The notes under the pieces were generated by a model that was not told where the DNA came from, made no database searches, and saw nothing but the letters and a program-made list of their open reading frames with translations. Source: Herbiconiux daphne (GTDB taxonomy: Bacteria > Actinomycetota > Actinomycetes > Actinomycetales > Microbacteriaceae). Taken from it: a stretch of DNA of 64,000 nt. A program made the translations under genes and the position numbers. The DNA lies in contig NZ_JANLCJ010000010.1 in assembly GCF_024979295.1 (NCBI RefSeq), positions 57,174 through 121,173 on the forward strand, in the 5' to 3' direction. Shown piece by piece: positions 43,546-51,684 of the stretch (within the stretch, counting starts at the first letter, position 1; every line of letters begins with the position of its first letter).

Positions 43546-44214
43546 TCAGTCGGCGGCGTCGAGTGCCACGAGGTCGCGCATCGCGGCCGGGGTCGCGGCG
43601 GCCGAGCGGTAGCGCTCCATCAGGGCGGCGTTCGCGTCGTAGTGCGCACCCTCGCGCGGCTGGGCCACGTGATGCAGCGCGAACACGTGCCCCTCGTGCC
43701 GTCGCGGAGGCTCCCCGAGCAGCGTCTCGTGGGCCACGTGCCAGGCGGCATCCTCGAAGCCCCACCCCCGGAACCGCTCGTCTTGCCCACCATGACTCCG
43801 CCACGTCGCGGGCGTCGTGACATAGACCCCCGAGCAGGCGCCGTGCACGATCTCGTGCGCGCAGTCGCCCAGCGGCCGGCCCGCCATGAACGCGGCCGTT
43901 CCCTCGGCGCCGAGCCAGCGGTACTCCGTGTAGGGCAGGTGCACCCGTCCTGACGTGCGCGCCGCCGCGATCGCCTCGAGCAGCGGCCCGCGCTCCGGAA
44001 CGGTGTCGGCATCGCCGATCACCACGACGTCGTGCGGCGAGGCGATCCCCTGCACCCCGGCGTTGCGGCAGCGCGCGAGGTTGAAGACCTCGTCATCCGT
44101 ATCCACCGCCACGATCGGCACGTCGCCGAGGGCCGAGCGATACCACTCGACCACGGCATCGAACGCGGCGAGCCGCGAAGGCTGGGGTCTCCAGGGAATG
44201 ACGATCGTGACCAT
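43546..44214 (-). CDS. GT-A-fold glycosyltransferase (galactosyltransferase-like)
   Basis: A 222-residue GT2/galactosyltransferase-like protein. It begins VTIVIPWRPQPSRLAAFDAVVEWYRSALGDVPIVAVDTDD, followed by the metal-binding DAD in DVVVIGDADTVPERGP and the acceptor-side GWGFEDAAWHVAHETLLG, typical of the C-terminal domain of beta-galactosyltransferases. It transfers a sugar from a nucleotide donor and closes the glycan island. TATTCT stands 6 bases before the ATG without a Shine-Dalgarno sequence, so leaderless expression is likely. Divergent from a 26-codon reading frame. Confidence 0.85.
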   Translation of the reverse strand: MVTIVIPWRPQPSRLAAFDAVVEWYRSALGDVPIVAVDTDDEVFNLARCRNAGVQGIASPHDVVVIGDADTVPERGPLLEAIAAARTSGRVHLPYTEYRWLGAEGTAAFMAGRPLGDCAHEIVHGACSGVYVTTPATWRSHGGQDERFRGWGFEDAAWHVAHETLLGEPPRRHEGHVFALHHVAQPREGAHYDANAALMERYRSAAATPAAMRDLVALDAAD

Positions 44215-44220
44215 GTTCTG

Positions 44221-44236
44221 AGAATAGGCGTACGCT
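44221..44236. promoter_or_regulatory. Back-to-back leaderless promoter boxes
   Basis: On the minus strand TATTCT (44221-44226) lies 6 bases before the ATG at 44214. On the plus strand TACGCT (44231-44236) lies 7 bases before the ATG at 44244. The two -10 boxes are only 4 bases apart, so the two promoters must exclude each other. Confidence 0.5.
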
Positions 44237-44243
44237 CACGCGC

Positions 44244-44324
44244 ATGAGCGACACCAGCAACGAGGCGAAGGCCCGGCCGAGCAGACCGGATGCCGCCCTC
44301 CGCACGAAGCGGGTGCTCTCGTGA
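44244..44324 (+). CDS. Possible 26-residue leader peptide
   Basis: A short frame (start MSDTSNEAKARP, end RTKRVLS) whose ATG follows TACGCT by 7 bases, as in leaderless actinobacterial genes, and whose stop overlaps the GTG of the next gene in GTGA. Reading it would give a ribosome for coupled initiation at the split-barrel oxidoreductase, which has no good ribosome-binding site. It could equally be chance; no homologue is known to me. Confidence 0.35.
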   Translation: MSDTSNEAKARPSRPDAALRTKRVLS

Positions 44325-44743
44325 CCGGCCGCCCCCGCCACGCCCGCGAGGGATCGTCGCCGCTGCTGGCGCTCGGCGAGCAGCGGTTCGTGCAGCTGAC
44401 GACGTTCCGCAAGACCGGAGTCGCCGTGTCGACGCCGGTCTGGATCGCCCGCGACGGCGACGAGTTGCTGGTCACCACCCCCGCCGAGAGCGGCAAGGTC
44501 AAGCGCCTGCGCAACAGCGGGCGGGTCGAGCTGCAGCCGTGCAGCCGGCGAGGCAAGGTCGACGACGGGGCGCCGCGCGTCGAGGCGGTGGCGCGCATCC
44601 AAGACGGCCGCGCCGAGGTGGAGCGCGGCAGCCACTGGTTCGCCAACAAGTACGGCGTCGAATACCGGGTCACCCTGCTCATCGAACGCATCGTGGCGCG
44701 GGGTCAGCGCAGGCGCGTCATCCTGCGCATCCGCGACAGCTGA
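44321..44743 (+). CDS. PPOX-class F420/FMN split-barrel oxidoreductase
   Basis: A 140-residue flavin/deazaflavin-dependent oxidoreductase-like protein. The pattern LLALGEQRFVQLTTFRKTGVAVSTPVWIARDGDELLVTTPAESGKVKRLRNSGRVELQPCSRRG is the classic actinobacterial PPOX-class F420-dependent family (Rv1155/Rv2074-like). Such proteins bind F420 or FMN and reduce unknown small molecules. The GTG start overlaps the stop of a 26-codon frame. It lies alone between a glycosyltransferase and the LolA-like gene. Confidence 0.9.
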   Translation: MTGRPRHAREGSSPLLALGEQRFVQLTTFRKTGVAVSTPVWIARDGDELLVTTPAESGKVKRLRNSGRVELQPCSRRGKVDDGAPRVEAVARIQDGRAEVERGSHWFANKYGVEYRVTLLIERIVARGQRRRVILRIRDS

Positions 44744-44882
44744 TCGCGTCTCCGGTCAGCCCTCGCGCGTCGCCGGGAGACTCCTCTCATGCTGAGCAAA
44801 TTCTCGGCTCCGCGGAGTAACGTCGCCGCCACATCACAGCGACCGCCCCCGCGGTCGAGGCACTTGAAAGAAGATGATCGTC

Positions 44883-46091
44883 ATGGCTCGAACGTGGCAG
44901 CGATGGGTTCCCGCGGTCGCGGCCCCCGCCGTCGTGGCAGTTGCCGTCGTGGGTGGCGTCTTCGCCACCAGCGCGTCGGCCGATCTGCCCGAGAAGACCC
45001 CGCAGCAGGTGCTCGAGCTCGCCGCGGCGAGCGACGTCGAGTCGTTCTCGGGCGACGTGCAGCAGAGCGCCGACCTGGGGTTGCCCGACCTCTCGAGCGT
45101 GCCCGGGGGTTCGGGCGCGGCATCCGGTGGTTCGGGCTCTTCTGCGGCCGATGCCGACGCCGGCATCTCGAGCGCCCTCGAACTGCTCACCGGCAGCCAC
45201 GACGCGCGGGTCTACGCCGACGGCCCCACGAAGGTGCGCGTGCAGATTCTCGACCAGCTGGCCGAGCGCGACGCGATCCGCAGCGGCGACGACCTCTGGC
45301 TCTACGACTCCGGCGACCAGACGGCGGTGCACTCCACGGTGCCGGCCGAGACCGAAGACGGCTCGACGGGATCGGGCGACGACGTGAGCGCCACCCCGCT
45401 GCCCACCGAGATCTCGACCCCGGCCCAGCTCGCGCAGAAGCTCCTCGATGCGGTCGATCCGACAACGGATGTCACCCTCGGAGCCGACACGAAGGTGGCG
45501 GGTCGCTCGGCCTACGACCTCATCCTCACCCCGCGCTCCTCCGACACCCTCGTGGGTTCGGTGTCGATCGCGGTCGACTCCGAGACCGGGCTGCCGCTCA
45601 GCGTCGAGGTGCTGGCGCGCGGGGCCTCCGACCCCTCGTTCAGCGTGGCCTTCACGTCGCTGTCGCTCGACACCCCGTCGGCCGACCTGTTCGCGTTCAC
45701 CCCGCCCGAGGGCACGACGGTGACCGAAAAGCCGTTCCCGGAGCACGGCGACGGGCCGGCGACCGGATCGGACGCGGCATCCGCCGGGCCGCAGCCCGTC
45801 GTTACCGGCGAGGGCTGGGCGCGCATCGTCGAGCTGCCGGTCGGCGCGAGCGTCACCGACATCACCTCGTCGCCCCTGTTCTCGCAGCTGACCACCCCGG
45901 TCGACGGCGGCGCGGTGCTGCAGACCACGCTCGTGTCGGTGCTGCTGACCGACGACGGGCGCGTGTTCGCCGGCGCGGTGCCGGCCGAGCAGCTGCAGGC
46001 GGCGGCCGCTGCGGCGCCGGATGTCGCGACGCCGGACGCTGCGGCTCCCGCTTCGCCGACCGCTCCCGCCCCCGCTTCGCCGGCCGAGTGA
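44883..46091 (+). CDS. LolA-like exported protein (DUF2092 type)
   Basis: A 402-residue exported protein. ARTWQRWVPAVAAPAVVAVAVVGGVFATSASA is a signal peptide with cleavage after SASA. The mature part has the LolA-fold pattern PEKTPQQVLELAAASDVESFSGDVQQSADLGLP and AGRSAYDLILTPRSSDTLVGSVSIAVDSETGLPLSVEVLARG. Gram-positive members have no outer membrane to serve; they are thought to bind lipids or be sigma-factor regulators. The next gene, an ABC ATPase, overlaps in GTGA. The ATG at 44883 was preferred to 44874 by spacing from GAAAGAAG. The C-terminal 40 residues are Ala/Pro-rich and disordered. Confidence 0.87.
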   Translation: MARTWQRWVPAVAAPAVVAVAVVGGVFATSASADLPEKTPQQVLELAAASDVESFSGDVQQSADLGLPDLSSVPGGSGAASGGSGSSAADADAGISSALELLTGSHDARVYADGPTKVRVQILDQLAERDAIRSGDDLWLYDSGDQTAVHSTVPAETEDGSTGSGDDVSATPLPTEISTPAQLAQKLLDAVDPTTDVTLGADTKVAGRSAYDLILTPRSSDTLVGSVSIAVDSETGLPLSVEVLARGASDPSFSVAFTSLSLDTPSADLFAFTPPEGTTVTEKPFPEHGDGPATGSDAASAGPQPVVTGEGWARIVELPVGASVTDITSSPLFSQLTTPVDGGAVLQTTLVSVLLTDDGRVFAGAVPAEQLQAAAAAAPDVATPDAAAPASPTAPAPASPAE

Positions 46092-47611
46092 GCGCGCCGC
46101 TCGCCGACGTCGGGGCCGCGCCCTCGGTCGGCGGCGCATCCTCGCCGGCTGGTTCGCTCGCGTCGTCCTCCTCGTCGTGGTCGTCATCGTCGTGGTCGAC
46201 CTCCTCGTCATCGTCGCCCGCGCCGCAGTTCGCCATCGAGACCCACGGACTCACCAAGCGCTTCGGCAAGCAGACCGTCGTGAACGGCGTCGACCTCGCG
46301 GTGCCGCGCGGGTCGGTGTTCGGCTTCCTCGGGCCGAACGGATCGGGCAAGACCACCACCATCCGCATGCTCCTCGGGCTCGCGAGCGCCACCGCCGGCG
46401 ACATCTCCGTGCTCGGCGAGAGCATGCCGCGCCGGCTCGCGACCGTGCTGCCGCGGGTCGGAGCCCTCATCGAGGGGCCGGGGTTCTACCCGTTCCTCTC
46501 CGGTGAGGCCAACCTGCGCCGCCTCGATGCCGCCGACGGATTCGCGCCCGCCGCCACGCGCGCGGCCCGGGTCGCGCACGCGCTCGAGCGCGTCGGACTC
46601 TCGCACGCCGCCTCGAAGAAGGTCAAGGCCTACTCGCTCGGCATGAAGCAGCGCCTCGGCATCGCCAACGCCCTCCTCGCCCCCCGCGACCTGATCGTGC
46701 TCGACGAACCCACCAACGGACTCGACCCCCAGGGCACCCGCGAAGTGCGCAGCCTCATCCGCTCGCTCGCGGCCGAGGGAACCACGGTCTTCGTCTCGAG
46801 CCACCTCCTGGCCGAGATCGAGCAGATGTGCACCCACGCCGCCGTCATGAGCGCCGGCTCCCTCGTGGCCCAGGGCACCCTCGACACCCTGCGCCAGGCC
46901 GGCCAGACCCGCCTGCGCCTCCTCACCCCCACCCCCGACACGGATGCCGCCACCCGCGTCCTGACCACCCTCGGCCTCCTCCCCACCCCCGCCGCCCCGC
47001 CGCCTCCCGCCCCCACCCCGTCGCTCGCCCCCACCCTGTCCCCGCCCACCGGTAGCGCAAACGGCTCCCCCGCCCCCGATTTGCAGCACTTTGCGCGACC
47101 GTCTGCCGCTCCTGCAAGTGCTGCGCCGCTGGACACCGCCAATACCTCATCCCCAGCTATCGATAGCGCAAACGATTCGTCGAGCGCCTCCACCCCGCCC
47201 CCAGCGCCGGGTAGCGCAAACGGTTCGTCCACCACGGATTTGGAGCACTTTGCGCGACCGACGCCTCGGCCCAATACCTCACCGCCAGCGAGCGGTAGCG
47301 AAAAGGGCTCTTCCGGTGCCGACTTGGACCACTTTGCGCGACCGTTGAGTGCCGCCACCGGCGCCGCCGAGGCGCGCGCGGCGAGCGGTAGCGCAAGGGG
47401 TTCGTTCGCGGGCGAGTCTGCGCACTTTGCGCGACCGGGGCTCGACGAGACCGTGGTCGAGGCGCCCCTTCCGGACGGGTTCGCGCCGGAATCCGTGGTC
47501 GCAGCGCTCGTCGGCGCCGGAGTGCGGGTGCGCGGGTTCACGGTCGAGCGCGCGTCTCTCGAAGATCTCTTCGTGGCACTGACGGGGGAGGGGTTCGACG
47601 TTGTCCAGTGA
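46088..47611 (+). CDS. ABC exporter ATP-binding protein with in-frame repeat insertion
   Basis: ATPase of a DrrA/CcmA-type exporter, 507 residues against about 300 usual. The nucleotide-binding domain is intact: Walker A GPNGSGKT, signature YSLGMKQR, Walker B LIVLDEP, and SSHLLAEIEQ. A Ser/Trp-rich stretch (SSSSSWSSSSW) precedes it. Between about residues 322 and 450 is an insertion of four full and one degenerate copies of a GSANGS-x3-DLxHFARP motif encoded by 50-bp inverted repeats. The normal C-terminus (GAGVRVRGFTVERASLEDLFVALTGEG) follows. GTGA overlap with the LolA-like gene; the permease gene follows with an 11-bp overlap. Probably exports a lipid or envelope compound. Confidence 0.9.
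   Translation: MSAPLADVGAAPSVGGASSPAGSLASSSSSWSSSSWSTSSSSSPAPQFAIETHGLTKRFGKQTVVNGVDLAVPRGSVFGFLGPNGSGKTTTIRMLLGLASATAGDISVLGESMPRRLATVLPRVGALIEGPGFYPFLSGEANLRRLDAADGFAPAATRAARVAHALERVGLSHAASKKVKAYSLGMKQRLGIANALLAPRDLIVLDEPTNGLDPQGTREVRSLIRSLAAEGTTVFVSSHLLAEIEQMCTHAAVMSAGSLVAQGTLDTLRQAGQTRLRLLTPTPDTDAATRVLTTLGLLPTPAAPPPPAPTPSLAPTLSPPTGSANGSPAPDLQHFARPSAAPASAAPLDTANTSSPAIDSANDSSSASTPPPAPGSANGSSTTDLEHFARPTPRPNTSPPASGSEKGSSGADLDHFARPLSAATGAAEARAASGSARGSFAGESAHFARPGLDETVVEAPLPDGFAPESVVAALVGAGVRVRGFTVERASLEDLFVALTGEGFDVVQ
47051..47436. repeat. Four 50-bp inverted-repeat units inside the ABC ATPase gene
   Basis: Units at 47051-47100, 47210-47259, 47294-47343 and 47387-47436, all exactly 50 bp and all in the same reading frame. 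Each begins GGTAGCGCAAA (or GGTAGCGAAAA, GGTAGCGCAAG) and ends TTTGCGCGACC, an 11-bp inverted repeat with one or two mismatches. A left half only (GATAGCGCAAA) lies at 47162. The interiors are partly conserved (GATTTG-AGCAC). Together they encode most of the linker of the protein. Confidence 0.92.
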
Positions 47612-48662
47612 CGCTCACGGCACCCATTCGCCCGGAGAACCCGGCCGGGGCCCCGCACCGGCCGCCGCACCCGGCTCGCTGCCAACACCCACCCCGTTGA
47701 CCACCGACACGTCGGCTCCGGCGACGGCCACCGCGGATGCCCCGACCCGTGTGACCCCGGGCGACACGCTCGCCGCGGCATCCGCAAGCCCCGGCCCCGC
47801 GAGCCCCGGCCCCACCGGCACCGAGCTCACGACCCGGCGGCCGCAGCGGGCGATCGGGTTCGGGTTCTTCGCGTCGGAGTTGTCGGTGCTGTTCCGGCGG
47901 CGGCGCACGTGGGCGATGCTCGGGGCGCTGGCCGCGATTCCGGTGCTGATCGCGGTCGCCATCCGGCTCACCGACGGCGGCGACGGACGAGGCCCCGCCT
48001 TCCTCGACCGCATCACCCAGAACGGCCTGTTCGTGGGCATGACCGCGCTCGTCGTGTCGATTCCGCTGTTCCTGCCGCTCACGGTCGGGGTGGTCGCCGG
48101 CGACACCATCGCGGGCGAAGCCAGCACGGGAACCTTGCGCTACCTGCTCGTGTCGCCGGTCGGGCGCATCCGTCTGCTCGTCGTGAAATATGCCGCCGCG
48201 GTGGTGTTCAGCCTCGCCGCGACGGTGACCGTGGCGTTGGCCGGCATCCTGATCGGGTTCGCCCTGTTCCCTGTGGGGCCCGTGACCCTGCTCTCGGGCG
48301 ACACCATCAGCGTGGGCGAAGCGCTGCTCAGATCTATGCTCATCGCGGCATACGTCACGCTCGGCCTCGTCGGACTGAGCGCCATCGGCCTGTTCATCTC
48401 GACCCTGACCGACGCCCCGGTCGGCGCGATGGCAGCCACCGTCGTGCTGTCGATCGTGTCCCAGGTGCTCGGACAACTCTCGCAGACCGAGTGGCTGCAC
48501 CCGTGGCTGTTCAGCTACTACTGGCTCGACTTCGCCGACCTGTTGCGGCAGCCGATCGAGTGGTCGAGCTTCGGCGGCAATGCGCTGCTGCAGCTCGGGT
48601 ATGTGATCGTGTTCGGGGCGCTGGCCTACGGACGCTTCGCGTCGAAAGACGTGCTCTCGTAG
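47601..48662 (+). CDS. ABC exporter permease (ABC-2 type)
   Basis: Permease of 353 residues with six membrane helices, partner of the ATPase encoded upstream. The family features are SELSVLFRRRRTWAMLGALAAIPVLIAVAIRL, then VGVVAGDTIAGEASTGTLRYLLVSPVGRIRLLVVKYAAAVVFSL and the final VIVFGALAYGRFASKDVLS. The first 85 residues are Pro/Ala/Thr-rich and not conserved. The start is TTG, chosen because GGGGGAGGGG lies 7 bases upstream, and overlaps the ATPase gene by 11 bases. The substrate is unknown. Confidence 0.9.
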   Translation: MSSDAHGTHSPGEPGRGPAPAAAPGSLPTPTPLTTDTSAPATATADAPTRVTPGDTLAAASASPGPASPGPTGTELTTRRPQRAIGFGFFASELSVLFRRRRTWAMLGALAAIPVLIAVAIRLTDGGDGRGPAFLDRITQNGLFVGMTALVVSIPLFLPLTVGVVAGDTIAGEASTGTLRYLLVSPVGRIRLLVVKYAAAVVFSLAATVTVALAGILIGFALFPVGPVTLLSGDTISVGEALLRSMLIAAYVTLGLVGLSAIGLFISTLTDAPVGAMAATVVLSIVSQVLGQLSQTEWLHPWLFSYYWLDFADLLRQPIEWSSFGGNALLQLGYVIVFGALAYGRFASKDVLS

Positions 48663-48689
48663 CTCGCGACCGCCGAGCGCCCCCGCTCG

Positions 48690-48902
48690 CTACTCGTCTT
48701 CGAGCCGGAAGCCGACCTTGAGCGTCACCTGGAAGTGCGCGATCTCGCCGTTCTCGAGCTCACCCCGCGTCGACACCACTTCGAACCAGTCGAGCCCGCG
48801 CAGGGTCTTGGCCGCCCGGGCCAGGCCGTTGCGGATGGCGGCATCCGTGCTCTCGGGCGAGGTGCCCACGATTTCTGTGACGCGATACGTGTGGGTGCTC
48901 AT
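48690..48902 (-). CDS. Dodecin
   Basis: A 70-residue flavin-storage protein that forms a dodecameric hollow sphere. The full family pattern is present: YRVTEIVGTSPESTDAAIRNGLARAAKTLRGLDWFEVVSTRGELENGEIAHFQVTLKVGFRL, including the tryptophan that stacks on the bound flavin. ATG at 48902 was chosen over 48905 because GAAGG lies at the better distance. It is convergent with the ABC permease gene, 27 bases apart. Confidence 0.95.
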   Translation of the reverse strand: MSTHTYRVTEIVGTSPESTDAAIRNGLARAAKTLRGLDWFEVVSTRGELENGEIAHFQVTLKVGFRLEDE

Positions 48903-48956
48903 CATCGACCTTCCGTCGTAGTCCGTCTGTGTTTTCCGAGCCTATTCCGCACCGGT

Positions 48957-48987
48957 GCAGAAGTCTTTGAGATCGATCAACTTCTGC
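48957..48987. terminator. Hairpin with 11 paired bases upstream of dodecin
   Basis: GCAGAAG (48957-48963) and TTGA (48967-48970) pair with TCAA (48977-48980) and CTTCTGC (48981-48987); a 3-base bulge and a GATCGA loop remain. On the plus strand GTTTTCG follows shortly after. It could be an operator or a terminator. Confidence 0.45.
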
Positions 48988-48990
48988 GCA

Positions 48991-49386
48991 GTTTTCGCTC
49001 AGGCGCACCTTGGGCCAAGCTCAAGTCGGCGCTCACTCAAGGGGTTCAGAACGACGGATGCCGCCGCCGAAACCCCTGGTCAGCCGAGTGTTTCGCCCCC
49101 GCGCCTCGGAGCCGCTCGGGCCGCCGACCGAACCTGGGAGCCCCGGATGCCGGGCGTGGCGGGCCGCCCGCACCGGCGCTAGCGTATGCAGCAGTACCCG
49201 ATACAGGGACGGCACGTAGGTTCACCCCACCCGCCTGCCGTCCCGCCGGCACACCCGATGCCGATGCCGTGGTGCGCGCAGCAACCCCCAGGCGTTCCCC
49301 ATGCCTGCTGCGCGCACCACGTTTCTCGTTAAACGGGGCAGCGGCCCTCGGCGCGGCTCTCGTAGCAGGGGCGCCCGCCGCTCGCG
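48991..49386. other. Non-coding interval with a 52-bp inverted repeat
   Basis: No gene is supported between dodecin and the RraA-like gene (about 480 bases including the hairpin at 48957). The one clear structure is GTGGTGCGCGCAGCA (49269-49283) and its perfect complement TGCTGCGCGCACCAC (49306-49320), a 15-bp inverted repeat around a 22-base loop. It lies downstream of the RraA-like gene and could be its terminator. Reading frames crossing the region lack codon bias and known domains. Confidence 0.6.
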
Positions 49387-50064
49387 TCACACCTCGATCG
49401 CTCCGCCGCGCTCGGCGAGGTGCCGCCGCAGGGTGAGGCTCGGGTCATCCGTCTGCCGGGCGCGATATGCCGAAAAGTCGAGCTGCTCGCGCAGGCTCGT
49501 GCCCGCGCGCATCCGTTCGGCCTGGGCCCCTTCGGTCTGCAGGATCACCGTCGCGGCCTCGAGCACGTCGTCGAGGCGATCGGCCGCGACGAACAGGATG
49601 CCGTCGTCATCGGCGAACACGTGGTCGCCGGGTGCGACCGAGGCGCCGTCGAGGTAGGCGCTGTACATCGGCGCGCCCGCCGGCGGCACCCGGCGCGGAC
49701 CGAACGGGAAAGCGCCGAGGCTGTGGATCGGCAGTCCGATCTGGTGCAGCTGCGCGGTGTCGCGGTGCCGGCCCCACACCACGACGCCCGCGGCTCCGGC
49801 TTCGCGGGCCTCGAGCAGCATGAGGTCGCCGACGCAGGCCTCGTCGTCGCGCCCCGCGTTGTCGACCACGAGCACGAACCCGGCCGGAGCGTCGTCGATC
49901 GCCTGCAGGATGACGTCGACGCTTCCCAGGTGCGTGACCGGCATCGCTGGTCCGCTGAACACCGCGCCGGCGAACAACGGATGCAGCGCCGCGGGTGCTG
50001 TGCGCACGGGCACCCCCACCCGCAGCGAGGCGTCGGCGATGGCGGCGGTGGGGTAGGTGGTCAT
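49387..50064 (-). CDS. RraA-like / 4-hydroxy-4-methyl-2-oxoglutarate aldolase family protein
   Basis: A 225-residue RraA-fold protein. Family segments include TAAIADASLRVGVPVRTAPAALHPLF, LVVDNAGRDDEACVGDLMLLEAREAGAAGVVVWGRHRDTAQL, IGLPIHSLGAFPFGPRR and the final GDHVFADDDGILFVAADRLDDVL. The GD...EAR...GR pattern matches metal and pyruvyl binding in the aldolase members. Real RraA proteins inhibit RNase E, while most such homologues are aldolases or decarboxylases; the role here is open. AGGAGA lies 5 bases before the ATG. Divergent from the MFS gene. Confidence 0.85.
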   Translation of the reverse strand: MTTYPTAAIADASLRVGVPVRTAPAALHPLFAGAVFSGPAMPVTHLGSVDVILQAIDDAPAGFVLVVDNAGRDDEACVGDLMLLEAREAGAAGVVVWGRHRDTAQLHQIGLPIHSLGAFPFGPRRVPPAGAPMYSAYLDGASVAPGDHVFADDDGILFVAADRLDDVLEAATVILQTEGAQAERMRAGTSLREQLDFSAYRARQTDDPSLTLRRHLAERGGAIEV

Positions 50065-50202
50065 GGCGTCTCCTGGGTGGGGCGGGGTCGCCGCCAGCCA
50101 AGCGGATGTCGCGCCCTCCCACAAGAGACCAGCCGACGCCGCGTGGCATCCTCGCAGCGGGCGCCCGCTCCGTGGCCTCCCGCAGGTCGGCCTTCTCACC
50201 AG

Positions 50203-50260
50203 CGCGCCCCTTCTGTTCGCGCGCCGTGCCTGAGGGGCGCGAGGAACCAAAAGGGGCGCG
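50203..50260. repeat. 58-bp inverted repeat between divergent genes
   Basis: CGCGCCCCTT (50203-50212) and AAGGGGCGCG (50251-50260) are perfect complements around a 38-base centre that itself contains a further GAGGGGCGCG. It lies in the 250-bp interval between the RraA-like gene and the MFS gene. Length and arm size are those of the other long-loop repeats in the window. Confidence 0.7.
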
Positions 50261-50302
50261 ATCAGCGGGAGCTCCCCGCGCACCGGGGTCGGCGGCGCGA
50301 AC

Positions 50303-50308
50303 TACGCT
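50303..50308 (+). promoter_or_regulatory. -10 box of a probable leaderless transcript
   Basis: TACGCT, then 6 bases, then the GTG at 50315. Confidence 0.5.
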
Positions 50309-50314
50309 GGCTGG

Positions 50315-51523
50315 GTGGCGCGCGCATCCGAGACTCTGCGGCGCCTCGCCTGGGGGCGGGGCGCGCCGCTGCCGCGCGACGTCGTCGTGCTCGGCGTGGT
50401 GGCGTTCTTCGTGATGCTCGGGTTCGGCGTGGTGGTGCCCGTTCTGCCCGTCTATGTGCGCAGCTTCGGAGTGGGCTACCTCGAGGTGGGCGCCGTGGTG
50501 TCGGCGTTCGCCGTGATGCGACTCGTGGCCAACCCGTTCGTGGGCAAGCTGGTCGATCTCGTGGGCGAACGGGTCGTGCTCGCCTCGGGCATCGGCATCG
50601 TCGCCCTCTCGAGCGCCCTCGTCGGGCTCGCCGACAACTATCTGCAGGTGCTGCTCCTCCGCGGAGCGGGCGGCATCGGCTCGGCCATGTTCACCGTGTC
50701 GGCCATGACCCTGCTGCTCGCCTCCTCCGAGCCCGCCACCCGCGGCCGCTCGGTCGGCTTCTACCAGGGCGGATTCCTCATCGGCGGCATGGCCGGCCCC
50801 GCCGTCGGCGGCCTGCTCGCCGGAATCTCGCTGCACGCCCCCTTCTTCTTCTACGCCGGCACCCTCGTCGTGGCCGGCGCCGTCGGTCTCGCCCTGCTGC
50901 AGCGCCACGACCGCAACGAGACCACCGCGCCCGAGCCCGCCCGCCCGTTCCGCGAGGTGCTGCGCGACTCGCGCTACCAGACCGCCCTGCTCGCCAACCT
51001 CGCCCAGGGCTGGTCGGCCATGGGCGTGCGCAGCGCCCTCATCCCCGTGCTCGTGGTCGAGGTGCTGCACGGCGAACCCGCCTGGACCGGCATCGCCTTC
51101 GCCATCGCCGCCGTCGCCCAGACCCTCGCGCTGCTGCCCGCCGGCCGCTTCGTCGACACCGTCGGCCGACGGCCCGCCATCATCGCCTCGTTCGCGGTGG
51201 GCGCCCTCATCATGCTCGCCATCCCGGCGGTGACGAGCCTCTGGCTGCTCATCGTGTTGCTCAGCCTCTACGGCGTGGCCGCCGCCTTCATGGGCACCGC
51301 TCCAGCGGCCGCGGTCGGCGACGCCGCGGGCGCGCGCGGTGGTCAGCCCGTGGCCGTGTTCCAGGCGTTCTCCGACGCCGGAGCCATCGCCGGCCCCCTC
51401 GTCGCCGGCCTGCTCGTCGACGCCTTCGGCTTCGAGGCCGCCTTCGGGTCGGCCTTCGTGCTCATGGCTGCCGCATCGGTCTTCGCGCTCCGGATGCCCC
51501 GAACCCGCCCCGTCGCCGCCTGA
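50315..51523 (+). CDS. MFS transporter
   Basis: Major facilitator of 402 residues with twelve membrane helices. The loop 2-3 motif appears as NPFVGKLVDLVGERVVLASG and again after the central loop as LPAGRFVDTVGRRPAIIAS. The first helix region VVVLGVVAFFVMLGFGVVVPVLPVYVRSFGVGYLEVGAVVSAFAVMRL is of the drug:H+ antiporter-1 kind (tetracycline/multidrug-like). Substrate unknown. The GTG start lies 6 bases after TACGCT. A small membrane protein gene follows on the same strand. Confidence 0.93.
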   Translation: MARASETLRRLAWGRGAPLPRDVVVLGVVAFFVMLGFGVVVPVLPVYVRSFGVGYLEVGAVVSAFAVMRLVANPFVGKLVDLVGERVVLASGIGIVALSSALVGLADNYLQVLLLRGAGGIGSAMFTVSAMTLLLASSEPATRGRSVGFYQGGFLIGGMAGPAVGGLLAGISLHAPFFFYAGTLVVAGAVGLALLQRHDRNETTAPEPARPFREVLRDSRYQTALLANLAQGWSAMGVRSALIPVLVVEVLHGEPAWTGIAFAIAAVAQTLALLPAGRFVDTVGRRPAIIASFAVGALIMLAIPAVTSLWLLIVLLSLYGVAAAFMGTAPAAAVGDAAGARGGQPVAVFQAFSDAGAIAGPLVAGLLVDAFGFEAAFGSAFVLMAAASVFALRMPRTRPVAA

Positions 51524-51684
51524 CCGGTTCCCGGCTCCGCCCGCCGACGACCCTTAAGGCCCACCTTAGCCGAGGCCTGCCGGCGCCCCGCACGATAGGT
51601 CGCGTGCCCGACGAGCCGCCGCCGCCTTAGAGAGCATCGTGAACTCATCGAACATCCGCTCACGATCCGACAAGGAGACACCCC

